This document shows positions 8,168-16,397 of a DNA stretch of 64,000 bases, one piece after another. The position numbers were made by a program, and so were the translations under genes. Numbering within the stretch: position 1 is the first letter of the stretch; each line of letters begins with the position of its first letter. A model generated the notes under the pieces. It searched no databases and was not told the origin of the DNA. It saw only the letters and a list, made by a program, of their open reading frames with translations. This stretch comes from Alphaproteobacteria bacterium (GTDB taxonomy: Bacteria > Pseudomonadota > Alphaproteobacteria > Sphingomonadales > Sphingomonadaceae), in assembly GCA_030426245.1 (NCBI GenBank), contig JAUHYZ010000002.1, positions 1-64,000 of the forward strand, read 5' to 3'.

Positions 8168-9028
8168 GTGAACCTGATTGATACGCATGCCCATCTGGTA
8201 ACGGGCGACACGCAGAACTATCCTCCCAACCCGCCAAGTGGCGCGCTCAATCCCGGCGATCTCGACGATCCCATGACGGTCGAGCGTTTGCTTGGCGAGA
8301 TGGATCAGAACGGCGTGGACAAGGCGGTGCTGGTGCAGCGCGGTTCGATCTATGGCTTCGACAGTACGTATGTTTGCGACAGCGCGGACCGCTTTCCCGA
8401 AAGGCTGGCTGCCGTCTGCTCGATCGACGCCACAAAGCCGGATTGCGCCGACAAGGTCACCTATTGGGTGAAGGAGCGCGGCGCAGTGGGCGTGCGGATG
8501 ATGGAGCTTATCAAGGGGATGGATATCTCCTGGCTCGATTCGCCGCTTGCACGCGAGGCCTGGGCGGCTGCCGCCGAAATCGGTGCGCCGGTCTGCGTGC
8601 ATTTCTTTCCATGGAACCGCGCCGAAGGGCTGACCTGCCTCAAATCTATTCTGCAGGACATTCCAGGCTTGCAAGTGGTGATCGACCATTTCGGCGCCAT
8701 CAAGAGCGATGCCGGTCCGCCGGATCACGGTGTGGACGAACTGCTGGAAGGCGTCGCCGCCTTTGAAGGCGTGAATGTGAAATTCACGACCATTCCACTT
8801 GGACGGCTGGAGAAGGCGGGCGTCGATGCCCGGCCCGTCGTGGCGCGTGTGAAAGATCTCTTCGGCCCAGGCCGAATGATGTGGGGATCGGATATCTCCC
8901 AGTCTCCCGGCACTTATTCGCAAATGGTCGATCTCGGGCGGCGCTCGGTCGAGGGCATGAGCCAGGCCGACATGGATCTGATCCTGGGCGGTACTGCGAA
9001 GCGCGTTTACGGCAAGGGTTGGAACTGA
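8168..9028 (+). CDS. amidohydrolase-2 family metal-dependent hydrolase
   Basis: A 286-residue TIM-barrel amidohydrolase with the complete ligand set expected for the family: LIDTHAHLV (HxH), VCVHFFPWNRAEG (His), VIDHFGAI (His) and MWGSDIS (Asp). It closely resembles the protein at 16398, which shares HFFPWNRAEGL but has lost ligands. The start is GTG at 8168, 13 bases after the upstream stop. It is the last intact gene of the 4960 operon. Lactone hydrolysis or decarboxylation of a ring-cleavage intermediate is typical of the family; the substrate is not evident. Confidence 0.8.
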   Translation: MNLIDTHAHLVTGDTQNYPPNPPSGALNPGDLDDPMTVERLLGEMDQNGVDKAVLVQRGSIYGFDSTYVCDSADRFPERLAAVCSIDATKPDCADKVTYWVKERGAVGVRMMELIKGMDISWLDSPLAREAWAAAAEIGAPVCVHFFPWNRAEGLTCLKSILQDIPGLQVVIDHFGAIKSDAGPPDHGVDELLEGVAAFEGVNVKFTTIPLGRLEKAGVDARPVVARVKDLFGPGRMMWGSDISQSPGTYSQMVDLGRRSVEGMSQADMDLILGGTAKRVYGKGWN

Positions 9029-9105
9029 TCCGGCGTATCGCCACCGAAGAGGCTTTCGTCATTCCCGAAGTGATCGGGCCCATGCTGGAGCGCTTCGCCA
9101 GCTAG
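9025..9105 (+). pseudogene. remnant of the N-terminus of an amidohydrolase
   Basis: Overlapping the end of the previous gene is a 26-codon open stretch ending in TAG at 9105. It reads LIRRIATEEAFVIPEVIGPM and onward, a very typical beginning of ACMSD/resorcylate-decarboxylase-type amidohydrolases (K/R-R-I-A-T-E-E-A-F..PE). It begins with CTG and stops just where the family would continue for some 300 residues, and a terminator follows at 9174. I read it as a deletion remnant of a fifth gene of this operon. Confidence 0.6.
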
Positions 9106-9173
9106 GCTACGATCGGGAACTGCTCTTTTGGAGCTGGCACCGAGCTAGGCGGAAAGAGCGCCGCAACAAAAAA

Positions 9174-9200
9174 GCGCCGGGAGTTGATCCCGGCGCTTTT
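9174..9200. terminator. bidirectional rho-independent terminator
   Basis: Perfect nine-pair stem GCGCCGGGA/TCCCGGCGC with loop gttga, flanked by A-rich sequence on the left and TTTT on the right, so it can serve both the 4960 operon and the convergent carrier gene at 9221. Confidence 0.88.
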
Positions 9201-9220
9201 GCTTTTGGCGATCGGGCAGA

Positions 9221-10585
9221 TCAGCTTGCGTCAGAGGCTTTCGGAATTTGCCGCTTCATGAAGGCGACCCCGACCAGGGAGACCGCAAGGGCACCGGCAA
9301 CCAGCAGGAAATAGCTGGACGCGCCACCGATCGAGAGCGCCCAGACGCCTGCATAGGAACTGGCGATTGCGCCGATCCGTCCGGCGGCGGCCGCTGCGCC
9401 AACGCCGGTGCCGCGGGCACTGTCGGGATAGATAAAGGCGGAAAAGGTGTAGAGCCCGTTGAGCAGGCCCGATGCGCAAACGCCGATCAGGAACAGGAAG
9501 AACAGGATCGTCTCCAGGCTCTGCGTGTCGTTGTTGATCAGCCAGCCGAGCATGAGCGAGGCCACCACGCCGCCGCCCGACAGAATCAGAACGACCGCGC
9601 GCGATCCAAACTGGTTGATCAGCCAGCCGCTGCCGATCCCGCCGATAACGCCGCCCGTAGCGAGCGAAGTCATGCCCAGACCGGTCAGCGAAAGCGCGAA
9701 GCCCAGGCTGGCCAGCATGGCCGGTACCCAGCTGAACATGGCGTAGTTCGCCAGCAGGCAGAAGAAGAAGGCCAGCCACAGGAAGATGGTGCTGGAAGCG
9801 ACATCGGGCTGAAACAGCTCCGAAATCGGTGTGCGGTGCGTGGATGCGTCCTGCGGGCGGTTGGCCACGATCGTCTTGCCGGAAACGTTGAAACCGCATT
9901 TGGCCGCCACCGCCTGGAGCTTTTCCTGGCTCGCGCCCGAATTTGCGAGATAGATCGGCGATTCAGGCAGCATGACCAGCAGCAGCAGGGATACAGCTAT
10001 GGCGATCGCCCCCAAGGCGATGAACAGCCCTTCCCAGCCATACGGCTCGATGATCGCATTGCCGATAAGGCCGGAGACCATGGCACCGACCGCAATGAAG
10101 GTCATGCCGATCGCCAGTGCAAAGGGGCGCTTTCGCCGCGGTGTGAACTCCGCGATCATGGCGGCGCCATTGGGAATCATCGCACCGATACCGATGCCGT
10201 CGAGGAAGCGGAGCACCATCAGGTCGCCTGTGCCGCTGACCCAGGCCTGCGCCATCGTCATTATACCGAAGAAACCGGTGCTGACGATCATCATGGTCCG
10301 GCGGCCGAACTTGTCGCCCAGCATGCCGCCGATCACGGCCCCGATCGTAAGGCCGACAAGGCCGATCGCCGCGACATTGGCAAAGGCTTCGCGGGGAAGG
10401 CCCCAATCCTGCATCAGCGCCGGGATGGCCAGGCCAATGGACTGGTTGGCGATACCGTCGGTGAGATAGGCCAACGCCATCACCGCCAGGATCAGCTTCT
10501 GGAAGCCGCTCCATTCACCCTGATCGAGAAGATCGTTGATATTGACGCTCTTGGCATCGGCGACATCGCTTGCTCTGCTCTCCAT
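9221..10585 (-). CDS. MFS transporter, aromatic acid:H+ symporter (AAHS) type
   Basis: A 454-residue 12-helix carrier. The N-terminus NINDLLDQGEWSGFQKLIL matches the layout of PcaK/BenK-type aromatic acid symporters, as do LGDKFGRRT between helices 2 and 3 and RFLDGIGIGAMIPN. It should import an aromatic or related acid. The only usable start is ATG at 10585; the upstream frame meets a stop with no alternative start and there is no Shine-Dalgarno sequence. A TATACT box ends eight bases before the ATG, so the mRNA may be leaderless. It is divergent from the tandem SDR genes. Confidence 0.87.
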   Translation of the reverse strand: MESRASDVADAKSVNINDLLDQGEWSGFQKLILAVMALAYLTDGIANQSIGLAIPALMQDWGLPREAFANVAAIGLVGLTIGAVIGGMLGDKFGRRTMMIVSTGFFGIMTMAQAWVSGTGDLMVLRFLDGIGIGAMIPNGAAMIAEFTPRRKRPFALAIGMTFIAVGAMVSGLIGNAIIEPYGWEGLFIALGAIAIAVSLLLLVMLPESPIYLANSGASQEKLQAVAAKCGFNVSGKTIVANRPQDASTHRTPISELFQPDVASSTIFLWLAFFFCLLANYAMFSWVPAMLASLGFALSLTGLGMTSLATGGVIGGIGSGWLINQFGSRAVVLILSGGGVVASLMLGWLINNDTQSLETILFFLFLIGVCASGLLNGLYTFSAFIYPDSARGTGVGAAAAAGRIGAIASSYAGVWALSIGGASSYFLLVAGALAVSLVGVAFMKRQIPKASDAS

Positions 10586-10620
10586 ATTGTCTAAGTATAT
10601 TGTCTAACGATGTAGTCAAT
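10586..10620. promoter_or_regulatory. operator A cluster (three sites) and divergent promoter
   Basis: Within 35 bases there are ATTG-TCTAA-GTAT (10586), ATTG-TCTAA-CGAT (10599-10611) and an inverted half ATTGACTA (10613-10620 on the minus strand). On the minus strand TATACT (10594-10599) lies eight bases before the start codon of the carrier gene. The whole intergenic region is 49 bases, so a protein bound here would block both directions. Confidence 0.6.
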
Positions 10621-10634
10621 CATGAGGGGGAAAG

Positions 10635-11468
10635 ATGAGCCGCAAAGCGGACAAAAAAAGTTGGCTCATAACCGGTTGCAGCACCGGTTTTGGCAGGGTC
10701 CTGGCCGAAAAGGCGCTCGCTCGCGGTGATCGCGTGGCGGTGACCGCAAGGCGAGTGGATGCCATTTCCGATTTGTGTGCACAATATCCGGATACGGCGA
10801 TCTGCCTTGAACTGGATGTCACCAACGCCGATTCGGTGAAGACCGCGCTGGAACGCGCCTTCGATGCGTTCGGCAGGATCGATGTGCTGGTCAACAATGC
10901 CGGCTTCGGTATTCAGGGCGCGGTTGAGGAGGTTTCCGAAGAGCAGATCGAGCAGCTATTTGCCGTCAACTTGTTCGGCGTGCTCACGGTCACCCGGGCA
11001 GCCTTGCCGAAATTGCGGGACCAGGGCGGCGGCCACATCGTCAACATCACTTCGGTGGGCGGCAGGACTGCCGCACCGCTGATTTCGCTCTATTCGTCCG
11101 CCAAGTTTGCGGTGGAGGGGCTGAGCATGGGGTTGGCGATGGAGCTGGCGCCTTTCGGCATCAAGGTCACTGCGGTCGAGCCAGGCGCCTTCGCGACCAA
11201 CTTCGCCAAACGTGTCGAGCAGCCAGCAAACCGCCTGCCTGCCTATGACGAGGCGCATGATCAGATCAATGCCATGCTGGCGGATCATGTCTTCGCCGAT
11301 CCGGCAGGTTGCGCAGAGCTCATTCTCAAGGTGGTCGACGCCGAGGAGCCCCCGAAACAGATCATCGCCGGCGGATTCGCCTGGCAGGTCGTGGAACAGA
11401 CCATGCAGGCGCAAAGCGAAGAAATGCAGAAATGGCGTGCCGTCAGCGAGGCGGCAGACCAGCAATAG
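10635..11468 (+). CDS. short-chain dehydrogenase/reductase (SDR)
   Basis: A 277-residue classical SDR: cofactor motif TGCSTGFG, NNAG, active-site Ser in NITSVGG and YSSAK (Tyr-x3-Lys). The GCSTGFG form and the length match the group annotated as oxidoreductases acting on ketones or alcohols with NADP. The ATG has AGGGGGAAAG directly upstream. It is followed 31 bases later by a clear tandem paralogue (11500-12336). Confidence 0.87.
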   Translation: MSRKADKKSWLITGCSTGFGRVLAEKALARGDRVAVTARRVDAISDLCAQYPDTAICLELDVTNADSVKTALERAFDAFGRIDVLVNNAGFGIQGAVEEVSEEQIEQLFAVNLFGVLTVTRAALPKLRDQGGGHIVNITSVGGRTAAPLISLYSSAKFAVEGLSMGLAMELAPFGIKVTAVEPGAFATNFAKRVEQPANRLPAYDEAHDQINAMLADHVFADPAGCAELILKVVDAEEPPKQIIAGGFAWQVVEQTMQAQSEEMQKWRAVSEAADQQ

Positions 11469-11499
11469 CCGGCATCGCCGGTTTTGGAGAGAGATTGGA

Positions 11500-12336
11500 A
11501 TGACGGACAAGACGTGGTTTATCACTGGCTGTGCAACTGGCTTCGGCCGTGCTTTGGCTGAAACGGCGCTGGCCCGCGGTGACAGAGTGGCCGTGACCGA
11601 TCGCGACGGTGCAGCGGTCGCCGATCTAGCCGAAAAATACCCCGATACCGCTTTGGCGCTGGGGGTAGATGTAACGAAGCACGATCAGATCGTTTCGGGG
11701 ATCGAGGCAGCCTTCGATCACTTCGGCAGGGTTGACGTGCTGGTCAATAATGCAGGGTTTGCCGTGCAGGCCGCAGTCGAAGAGGCGGACATGGCACGCG
11801 TGCGGGCTATGCTGGATGTGAACTTCTTCGGCACGATCGACGTGATCCGCACTGCATTACCGCGTCTGAGGGCACAGGGCAGCGGCCATATCATGAATTT
11901 CGCATCGGTCGGAGGGCGTGTTTCAGGCCCGCTGATGGCGCTTTACTGCGCTTCGAAATTTGCCGTTGAAGGTTTGTCCGACGGATTGGCCGCGGAAGTG
12001 GGGGCCTTCGGGATCAAGGTGACCACGATCGAGCCCGGCGCTTTTGCCACGCGTTTCGGCACTTCTGCCATCATGCCCGAAAGCCCAATGGAAGAATATG
12101 AACCGCTGCGCCAATCCATGCAGGAACTGATCGGCAATCTGCCCATGGGCAAGCCGGAAGACCTCGCCGTAGCTATGCTGGATCTGGCAGACGCGCAGGA
12201 TCCGCCGCTGAAATTTGCCGGCGGGATCGATGCCTGGAATATGATCAGCGACAATCTGGATTCCCAGCGCAAGGAACTGGAAGACTGGAAAGCGGTCAGC
12301 ACCAAGGCCAATAGCGTGGCAGCCGAAAAGGTCTAA
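11500..12336 (+). CDS. short-chain dehydrogenase/reductase (SDR), tandem paralogue
   Basis: A 278-residue classical SDR, paralogous along its length to the preceding gene: TGCATGFGRALAETALARGD against TGCSTGFGRVLAEKALARGD. Active-site residues are Ser in NFASVGG and YCASK. GGAGAGAG precedes ATG at 11500, which I prefer to any start in the longer frame that overlaps the upstream gene. A Cys-Ala before the catalytic Lys replaces Ser-Ser of the neighbour, so substrate specificity may differ. It ends one base before the convergent carrier gene. Confidence 0.87.
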   Translation: MTDKTWFITGCATGFGRALAETALARGDRVAVTDRDGAAVADLAEKYPDTALALGVDVTKHDQIVSGIEAAFDHFGRVDVLVNNAGFAVQAAVEEADMARVRAMLDVNFFGTIDVIRTALPRLRAQGSGHIMNFASVGGRVSGPLMALYCASKFAVEGLSDGLAAEVGAFGIKVTTIEPGAFATRFGTSAIMPESPMEEYEPLRQSMQELIGNLPMGKPEDLAVAMLDLADAQDPPLKFAGGIDAWNMISDNLDSQRKELEDWKAVSTKANSVAAEKV

Positions 12337-12337
12337 T

Positions 12338-13531
12338 TCACGCCTTGTGAGGGCGCCTCAGCACGATCAGCCATATCGAAAGGGCCACGCCGGCAAGCGA
12401 GCAGGCAATCACAATGCTGAGCCCGCGTGCCGGCATTGCGGCGTCATACAGCAGGCTGGCCACCCAGGATGCTGCAGCGCCGCCGGCGAAGGTCGCCGCG
12501 CCGATCAGTGCGGCTGCGGAACCGGCACGCAGCGAATCCTGTGCCAGCCCGCCGGCCATCGTATTGGCCTGTACTGGTGCAATGCTGCCAACCATGAAAA
12601 ACACGATGACAAGAAAAACCCACATCCCGCCAATCTGGGTTAGCGCAGAAAGCAACAGCAATGCGGCAAGGATCGAGGCGCTGCGCGCCGACATGGCCAG
12701 CATCTGATCGGTGTTGCGAGTCTTCAGCATATTGCGGTTGATCTGCGCAGCACCGACTAAAGCGATCGAGTTGATGCCGAATACCAGGCTGAATACAAAT
12801 GGCGACAGTCCATATCCGTCGACGAGGACGACCGATGAATTGGCAACGTAGCTGAAGAAACCGGCGCTGTTGAACATTGCGGCCAGCAGATAGCCCTGCA
12901 ACGCGCGATTGCGCAGCAAAGCGCCGTACGCCGCGAAAGGATGTTCTTCACGCGCGTTGGCAGCCGTCTCTGCAGAACGGGATTCGATAAGGCCGACAAT
13001 GCCGCCTGCAAATAATATGACAGCGAAACCTGCCATAACCCAGAATGTCAGGCGCCAGTCGCCGATCTGGATGAGCATTGCCCCCAGCAATGGTGCAAGC
13101 ACAGGGGCTAGCCCGCCGATCAGGGCCAGCAACGAAAAGAACCTGGCGCCTTCGGTTGCATCGAGCAGATCGCGCACCACCGCACGGCCGGATACCATCG
13201 CGGCACAGGCGCCGAGCGCCTGCAACAGCCTCGCGGCAAGCAGGACCGCAAAGCTGTCCGTAATCGCCGCCACCGTGGCAGAAATCGCGAAGAGCGCCAG
13301 GCCGGAAAGAATCAGGGGCCTGCGTCCGAAACGGTCCGAAAGCGGGCCGGCGATCAGCTGTCCGCCTGCAATGCCGAACAGGAACATGGAAATGCTTTGT
13401 CCCGCGCGTTCCACCGACACGCCCAAATCGCCTGCCAGCGGTGTGAGGGCGGGCAGATACATGTCGATCGCCAGCGGCGCCAAAGCGGTGAAGCCCGCCA
13501 GAAGCGCGATCTGGCCACGCGATATACTCAT
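12338..13531 (-). CDS. Bcr/CflA-type MFS transporter
   Basis: A 397-residue 12-helix carrier. DMYLPALTPLAGDLGVS in helix 1 and GPLSDRFGRRPLIL in loop 2-3 are characteristic of the Bcr/CflA multidrug family, which exports drugs or toxic intermediates. GGGGAG six bases upstream supports ATG at 13531. It is divergent from the MDR gene at 13654, with an operator-like site at 13568 between them. Export of a toxic pathway intermediate is inference. Confidence 0.87.
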   Translation of the reverse strand: MSISRGQIALLAGFTALAPLAIDMYLPALTPLAGDLGVSVERAGQSISMFLFGIAGGQLIAGPLSDRFGRRPLILSGLALFAISATVAAITDSFAVLLAARLLQALGACAAMVSGRAVVRDLLDATEGARFFSLLALIGGLAPVLAPLLGAMLIQIGDWRLTFWVMAGFAVILFAGGIVGLIESRSAETAANAREEHPFAAYGALLRNRALQGYLLAAMFNSAGFFSYVANSSVVLVDGYGLSPFVFSLVFGINSIALVGAAQINRNMLKTRNTDQMLAMSARSASILAALLLLSALTQIGGMWVFLVIVFFMVGSIAPVQANTMAGGLAQDSLRAGSAAALIGAATFAGGAAASWVASLLYDAAMPARGLSIVIACSLAGVALSIWLIVLRRPHKA

Positions 13532-13567
13532 GAAATCTCCCCAACCGTTTCGGCATCGGTATCTTCT

Positions 13568-13580
13568 TTTGCCTAACAAT
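13568..13580. promoter_or_regulatory. operator A site
   Basis: TTTG-CCTAA-CAAT matches the ATTGNCTAACAAT consensus at all but one arm base. It lies in the 122-base region between the divergent genes at 13531 and 13654. Confidence 0.6.
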
Positions 13581-13653
13581 TCCAGCCGTGATAGGCAGAA
13601 GCGTCAAATTTGGTGATTGGACGTAAAGTCTTTGGCCGGAGGGGAACGAAACT

Positions 13654-14757
13654 GTGACAGGAATGTGCAAGGCGGCCGTCAAGGTCGACATCGAAAAGAC
13701 AGAAATTCGTGAATTCGAATTGCCGCGGATCGGCGACAATGACGGTATCCTGAAAGTCGAATCGTCAGGTGTGGGTGGCAGCGACCCGGAAATGTATCGC
13801 CGGGAGAATACTGCGCCTTGCATCATGGGGCATGAAAATGTCGGTACTGTGCATGCATTGGGCGATGCCGCTGCAAAACGCTGGGGCCTCAAAATCGGCG
13901 ACCGGATTGCATTGCATGAATATCTGCCCTGTTGGCATTGCGAATGGTGCCGCCAGGGCGATTTCAGACTGTGCATGGAAGCCGATTTCTTCAATGTGAA
14001 GGATCGTTTCAACACAGTGCGCTACGGCACATGCAATGCAGACATACCGCCGCATCTGTGGGGCGGCTTCGCGGAATATATGTATCTTGCGCCCAATGCG
14101 GTGATCCACAAGATCCCGGCGGAGATGGATGCGCGCCATGCCACCATGGCTGTCCCTCTGGGCAATGGAGTTCAATGGGCTGTGCTGGATGGCGGGGCCA
14201 GCATCGGCAAAACGGTGCTGGTCTTCGGCCCTGGACAGCAGGGATTGGGCTGCGCGCTTGCCGCCAAGGCAGCCGGGGCATTGAAGGTGATCATCGTGGG
14301 CATGACACGCGACCGCACCAGGCTCGATCTTTCGCTGGAACTCGGTGCGGATATCGCCGTGGATGCCGAGCAGGAGGATCTGGAGAAGATCGTGATGGCC
14401 GCCACTGGCGGACGCGGGGTGGACGTGGTCGTGGACACTACCGGCGATCCGGATGGTTCAATCGCGGCCCAGGCCATTGCCCTTTCGGCAAAGGGGGCGT
14501 GGCTCAGCCTTAACGGCCTTGGTGCGCATGTTCCGGTCAATGAAATCAAAAAACGCTATCTCACTGTGCGCGCGCCGCGCGGTCACAGTTACAAGGCGGT
14601 GCAGACCGCGCTTGATATCGTCGCTTCCGGAAGGTGGCCGATCGACAAACTTTGCAGCCACGATTTCGGCCTAGATCAGGTACATGAAGCGATCCTGGCA
14701 ACTGCAGGCCGGGAAATCGAAGGGGCTATCCATGTAACGGTCAGCGCCGGCAAGTGA
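13654..14757 (+). CDS. zinc-binding MDR dehydrogenase lacking catalytic zinc ligands (paralogue of 3008)
   Basis: A 367-residue MDR protein with structural zinc lobe CWHCEWCRQGDFRLC and cofactor motif GPGQQGLG. As in its paralogue at 3008 the catalytic Cys is Gly (GVGGSDPEMY) and the EPL ligand is VPL in TMAVPLGNGVQWA; GHE is kept here. GTG at 13654 is preceded by GGAGGGG at nine bases. Both copies preserve VDTTGDP and a long C-terminal domain, so they are functional relatives rather than decayed genes. Reaction unknown; a dehydrogenase of a sugar-like or cyclic alcohol is one possibility. Confidence 0.8.
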   Translation: MTGMCKAAVKVDIEKTEIREFELPRIGDNDGILKVESSGVGGSDPEMYRRENTAPCIMGHENVGTVHALGDAAAKRWGLKIGDRIALHEYLPCWHCEWCRQGDFRLCMEADFFNVKDRFNTVRYGTCNADIPPHLWGGFAEYMYLAPNAVIHKIPAEMDARHATMAVPLGNGVQWAVLDGGASIGKTVLVFGPGQQGLGCALAAKAAGALKVIIVGMTRDRTRLDLSLELGADIAVDAEQEDLEKIVMAATGGRGVDVVVDTTGDPDGSIAAQAIALSAKGAWLSLNGLGAHVPVNEIKKRYLTVRAPRGHSYKAVQTALDIVASGRWPIDKLCSHDFGLDQVHEAILATAGREIEGAIHVTVSAGK

Positions 14758-14908
14758 GCATGTTCCAATCGTGCCGTGAAGATTCCGGCCGGGTTGGAAA
14801 TCCGTGGATTATGGCCCTTCAGACATCCCGCTTTGCGGGAAAAGGTATGGTTCCAGCGACGGAAATGTAACAAGATAGCTATGTGATATTGCGGATGGGG
14901 AGAGAAAT

Positions 14909-15556
14909 TTGAACGGCAGGTTGGAAAGCGACAATTCATTGCCCAACGCTGTGGCGGATGAACTCAGGTCACTGATCATAAGGGGGGCCCTGCTGCCAGG
15001 CGAGCATCTCGGTCAGACGCAACTTGCCGAACGCTTCGGCCGCAGCAAGGTGCCGATCCGAGAAGCCTTGAAGCTGCTTTCTTCAGAAGGGTTTCTTCGG
15101 CACGATCGCAATCGCGGCTATTTCGTCGAAGTGTTGAACCTGCAGGAAGCCCGCCAGCTCTACAAGCTGCGCCGCTGGCTGGAAGCGCAATTGCTTGAAA
15201 CGGCCCGCTGGCCGAATTCGGAGGAAATCGCGGATTTCCGCAGGCAGTTCGATACAGTGGGCACAATGGATCCGCGAAAGGACTTCAAAGCCTGGGCGGA
15301 TGCGCTGGAATATCTGCGATATTCCATCTTCGACCTTTCGCCGCAGAAGGTGCTGCTACGCGAGGCGCAGCGGCTGTGGAAGCTCACCGACCGCTATCGC
15401 GCACTGATGCCGCGCTCGGAAGGGGAAAGTCCGGAACGGCAGCTCATCGACGCGTTGGAAGAAAAGAATCGTGAGCGATTGATTTCTGGATATAATCAGG
15501 CGCGCGACGAGGTCGAGGCAGCGCTGGAGGTGGGATTCTCAGATGTGAGCGATTGA
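14909..15556 (+). CDS. GntR-family regulator (FCD subfamily)
   Basis: A 215-residue regulator with a GntR winged helix (QTQLAERFGRSKVPIREALK) and a mostly helical C-terminal FCD-type effector domain ending in DLSPQKVLLREAQRLW. The TTG start has GGGGAGAG just upstream. It is convergent with a second GntR gene and similar to the one at 21746. The His residues typical of the FCD metal site are not obvious (LRYSIFDLSP), so effector binding may differ. It is one of three candidates to bind the ATTGNCTAACAAT sites. Confidence 0.87.
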   Translation: MNGRLESDNSLPNAVADELRSLIIRGALLPGEHLGQTQLAERFGRSKVPIREALKLLSSEGFLRHDRNRGYFVEVLNLQEARQLYKLRRWLEAQLLETARWPNSEEIADFRRQFDTVGTMDPRKDFKAWADALEYLRYSIFDLSPQKVLLREAQRLWKLTDRYRALMPRSEGESPERQLIDALEEKNRERLISGYNQARDEVEAALEVGFSDVSD

Positions 15557-15563
15557 TGGATTT

Positions 15564-15581
15564 GCCTGGATCAATCCAGGC
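15564..15581. terminator. short hairpin between convergent GntR genes
   Basis: GCCTGGAT and ATCCAGGC face each other with almost no loop and overlap the stop of the minus-strand gene. There is no T-run, so termination activity is uncertain. Confidence 0.35.
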
Positions 15582-16239
15582 CTCGGGCCGTCATCGCTTC
15601 TTCAATCGCCTTCTGGTATTTCTGGCGCCGTTCGCGCCGGATTTCTAGCAGATGATCCATGTCTCGGCTGCGCAGCGCCTCGACCATTTCATGCTTTTTC
15701 TTTTCATTGCCCTCGTAGATCGGGAGCCTCGGGATTGCGAGCAGTGTCCGGTAGCGGTCCGCAAGTGACCAGAGCCGCATGGTTTCGGCAACGATCCGCT
15801 TCTTGGGGGAAAGGTTGTAAAGCTTCGCGTAGAATTCACGGTGCAATGGCCACCATTCCTTGCGCTTTCCCGAAATCAGCAGTTTTTCGACACGCTTCGC
15901 ATGGTCTTCCAGATCCTCCAGCATTGCCTCGTCCGGCCAGTCGATCGTCTGGAACAGGGCGTCCTCAACAAGATCGCGCAGCCTTGCCAGTTGCCTCGCT
16001 TCGTCCAGTGAGACAGGCGAAACGAAGAAGCCGCGATTGGGATCGTGCTCGACGATGGCTTCGGAGGAAAGCAGCTTCAAGGCCTCGCGGATCGGCACCC
16101 GGCTGGCATGGAAGAACTCAGCGAGTTGGGTTTGGCTGAGCCGCATTCCAGGGGTGAATTGCCCGCCTGCGATCATTCCGCGGATTTGCTCGGCGATGTT
16201 GGAGGGGACATCCATCTGTTTCTTCTTTCCTTTGGCCAT
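15571..16239 (-). CDS. GntR-family regulator (FCD subfamily)
   Basis: A 222-residue GntR protein: winged helix with TQLAEFFHASRVPIREALK and LSSEAIVEHDPNRGFF, then a helical effector domain with HREFYAKLYNLSPKKRIV. I take ATG at 16239 (MAKGKKKQMDV); no clear ribosome site precedes it, and ATG at 16215 is an alternative. It is divergent from the amidohydrolase at 16398 and convergent with the other GntR gene. Three related regulators in 7 kb suggest that different branches of the locus answer to different inducers. Confidence 0.86.
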   Translation of the reverse strand: MAKGKKKQMDVPSNIAEQIRGMIAGGQFTPGMRLSQTQLAEFFHASRVPIREALKLLSSEAIVEHDPNRGFFVSPVSLDEARQLARLRDLVEDALFQTIDWPDEAMLEDLEDHAKRVEKLLISGKRKEWWPLHREFYAKLYNLSPKKRIVAETMRLWSLADRYRTLLAIPRLPIYEGNEKKKHEMVEALRSRDMDHLLEIRRERRQKYQKAIEEAMTARGLD

Positions 16240-16397
16240 TTCACACTTTGCCACAAGCAATTGCCTTTGCCAGCGAGCCAAGGCGAGAACCGGAATAGCC
16301 GGATTTATCCAGACCTATCCAGCGCTCAGAACCGCATAGTACACAGGCGCAGAATGAAAAACACACTTCACTTCGGCGCAGTCCACGGGAGGAACGT

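Noticed and set aside
9248-10594. Plus-strand open frame (448 codons) opposite the AAHS-type carrier
   Set aside because: The minus strand encodes a full 12-helix carrier; the plus-strand product is a charged, low-complexity Gln/Asp/Arg-rich sequence.
14824-14840. Hairpin TCCCGC-ttt-GCGGGA before the first GntR gene as a terminator
   Set aside because: The stem is only six pairs and no T-run follows on either strand, so I did not list it.
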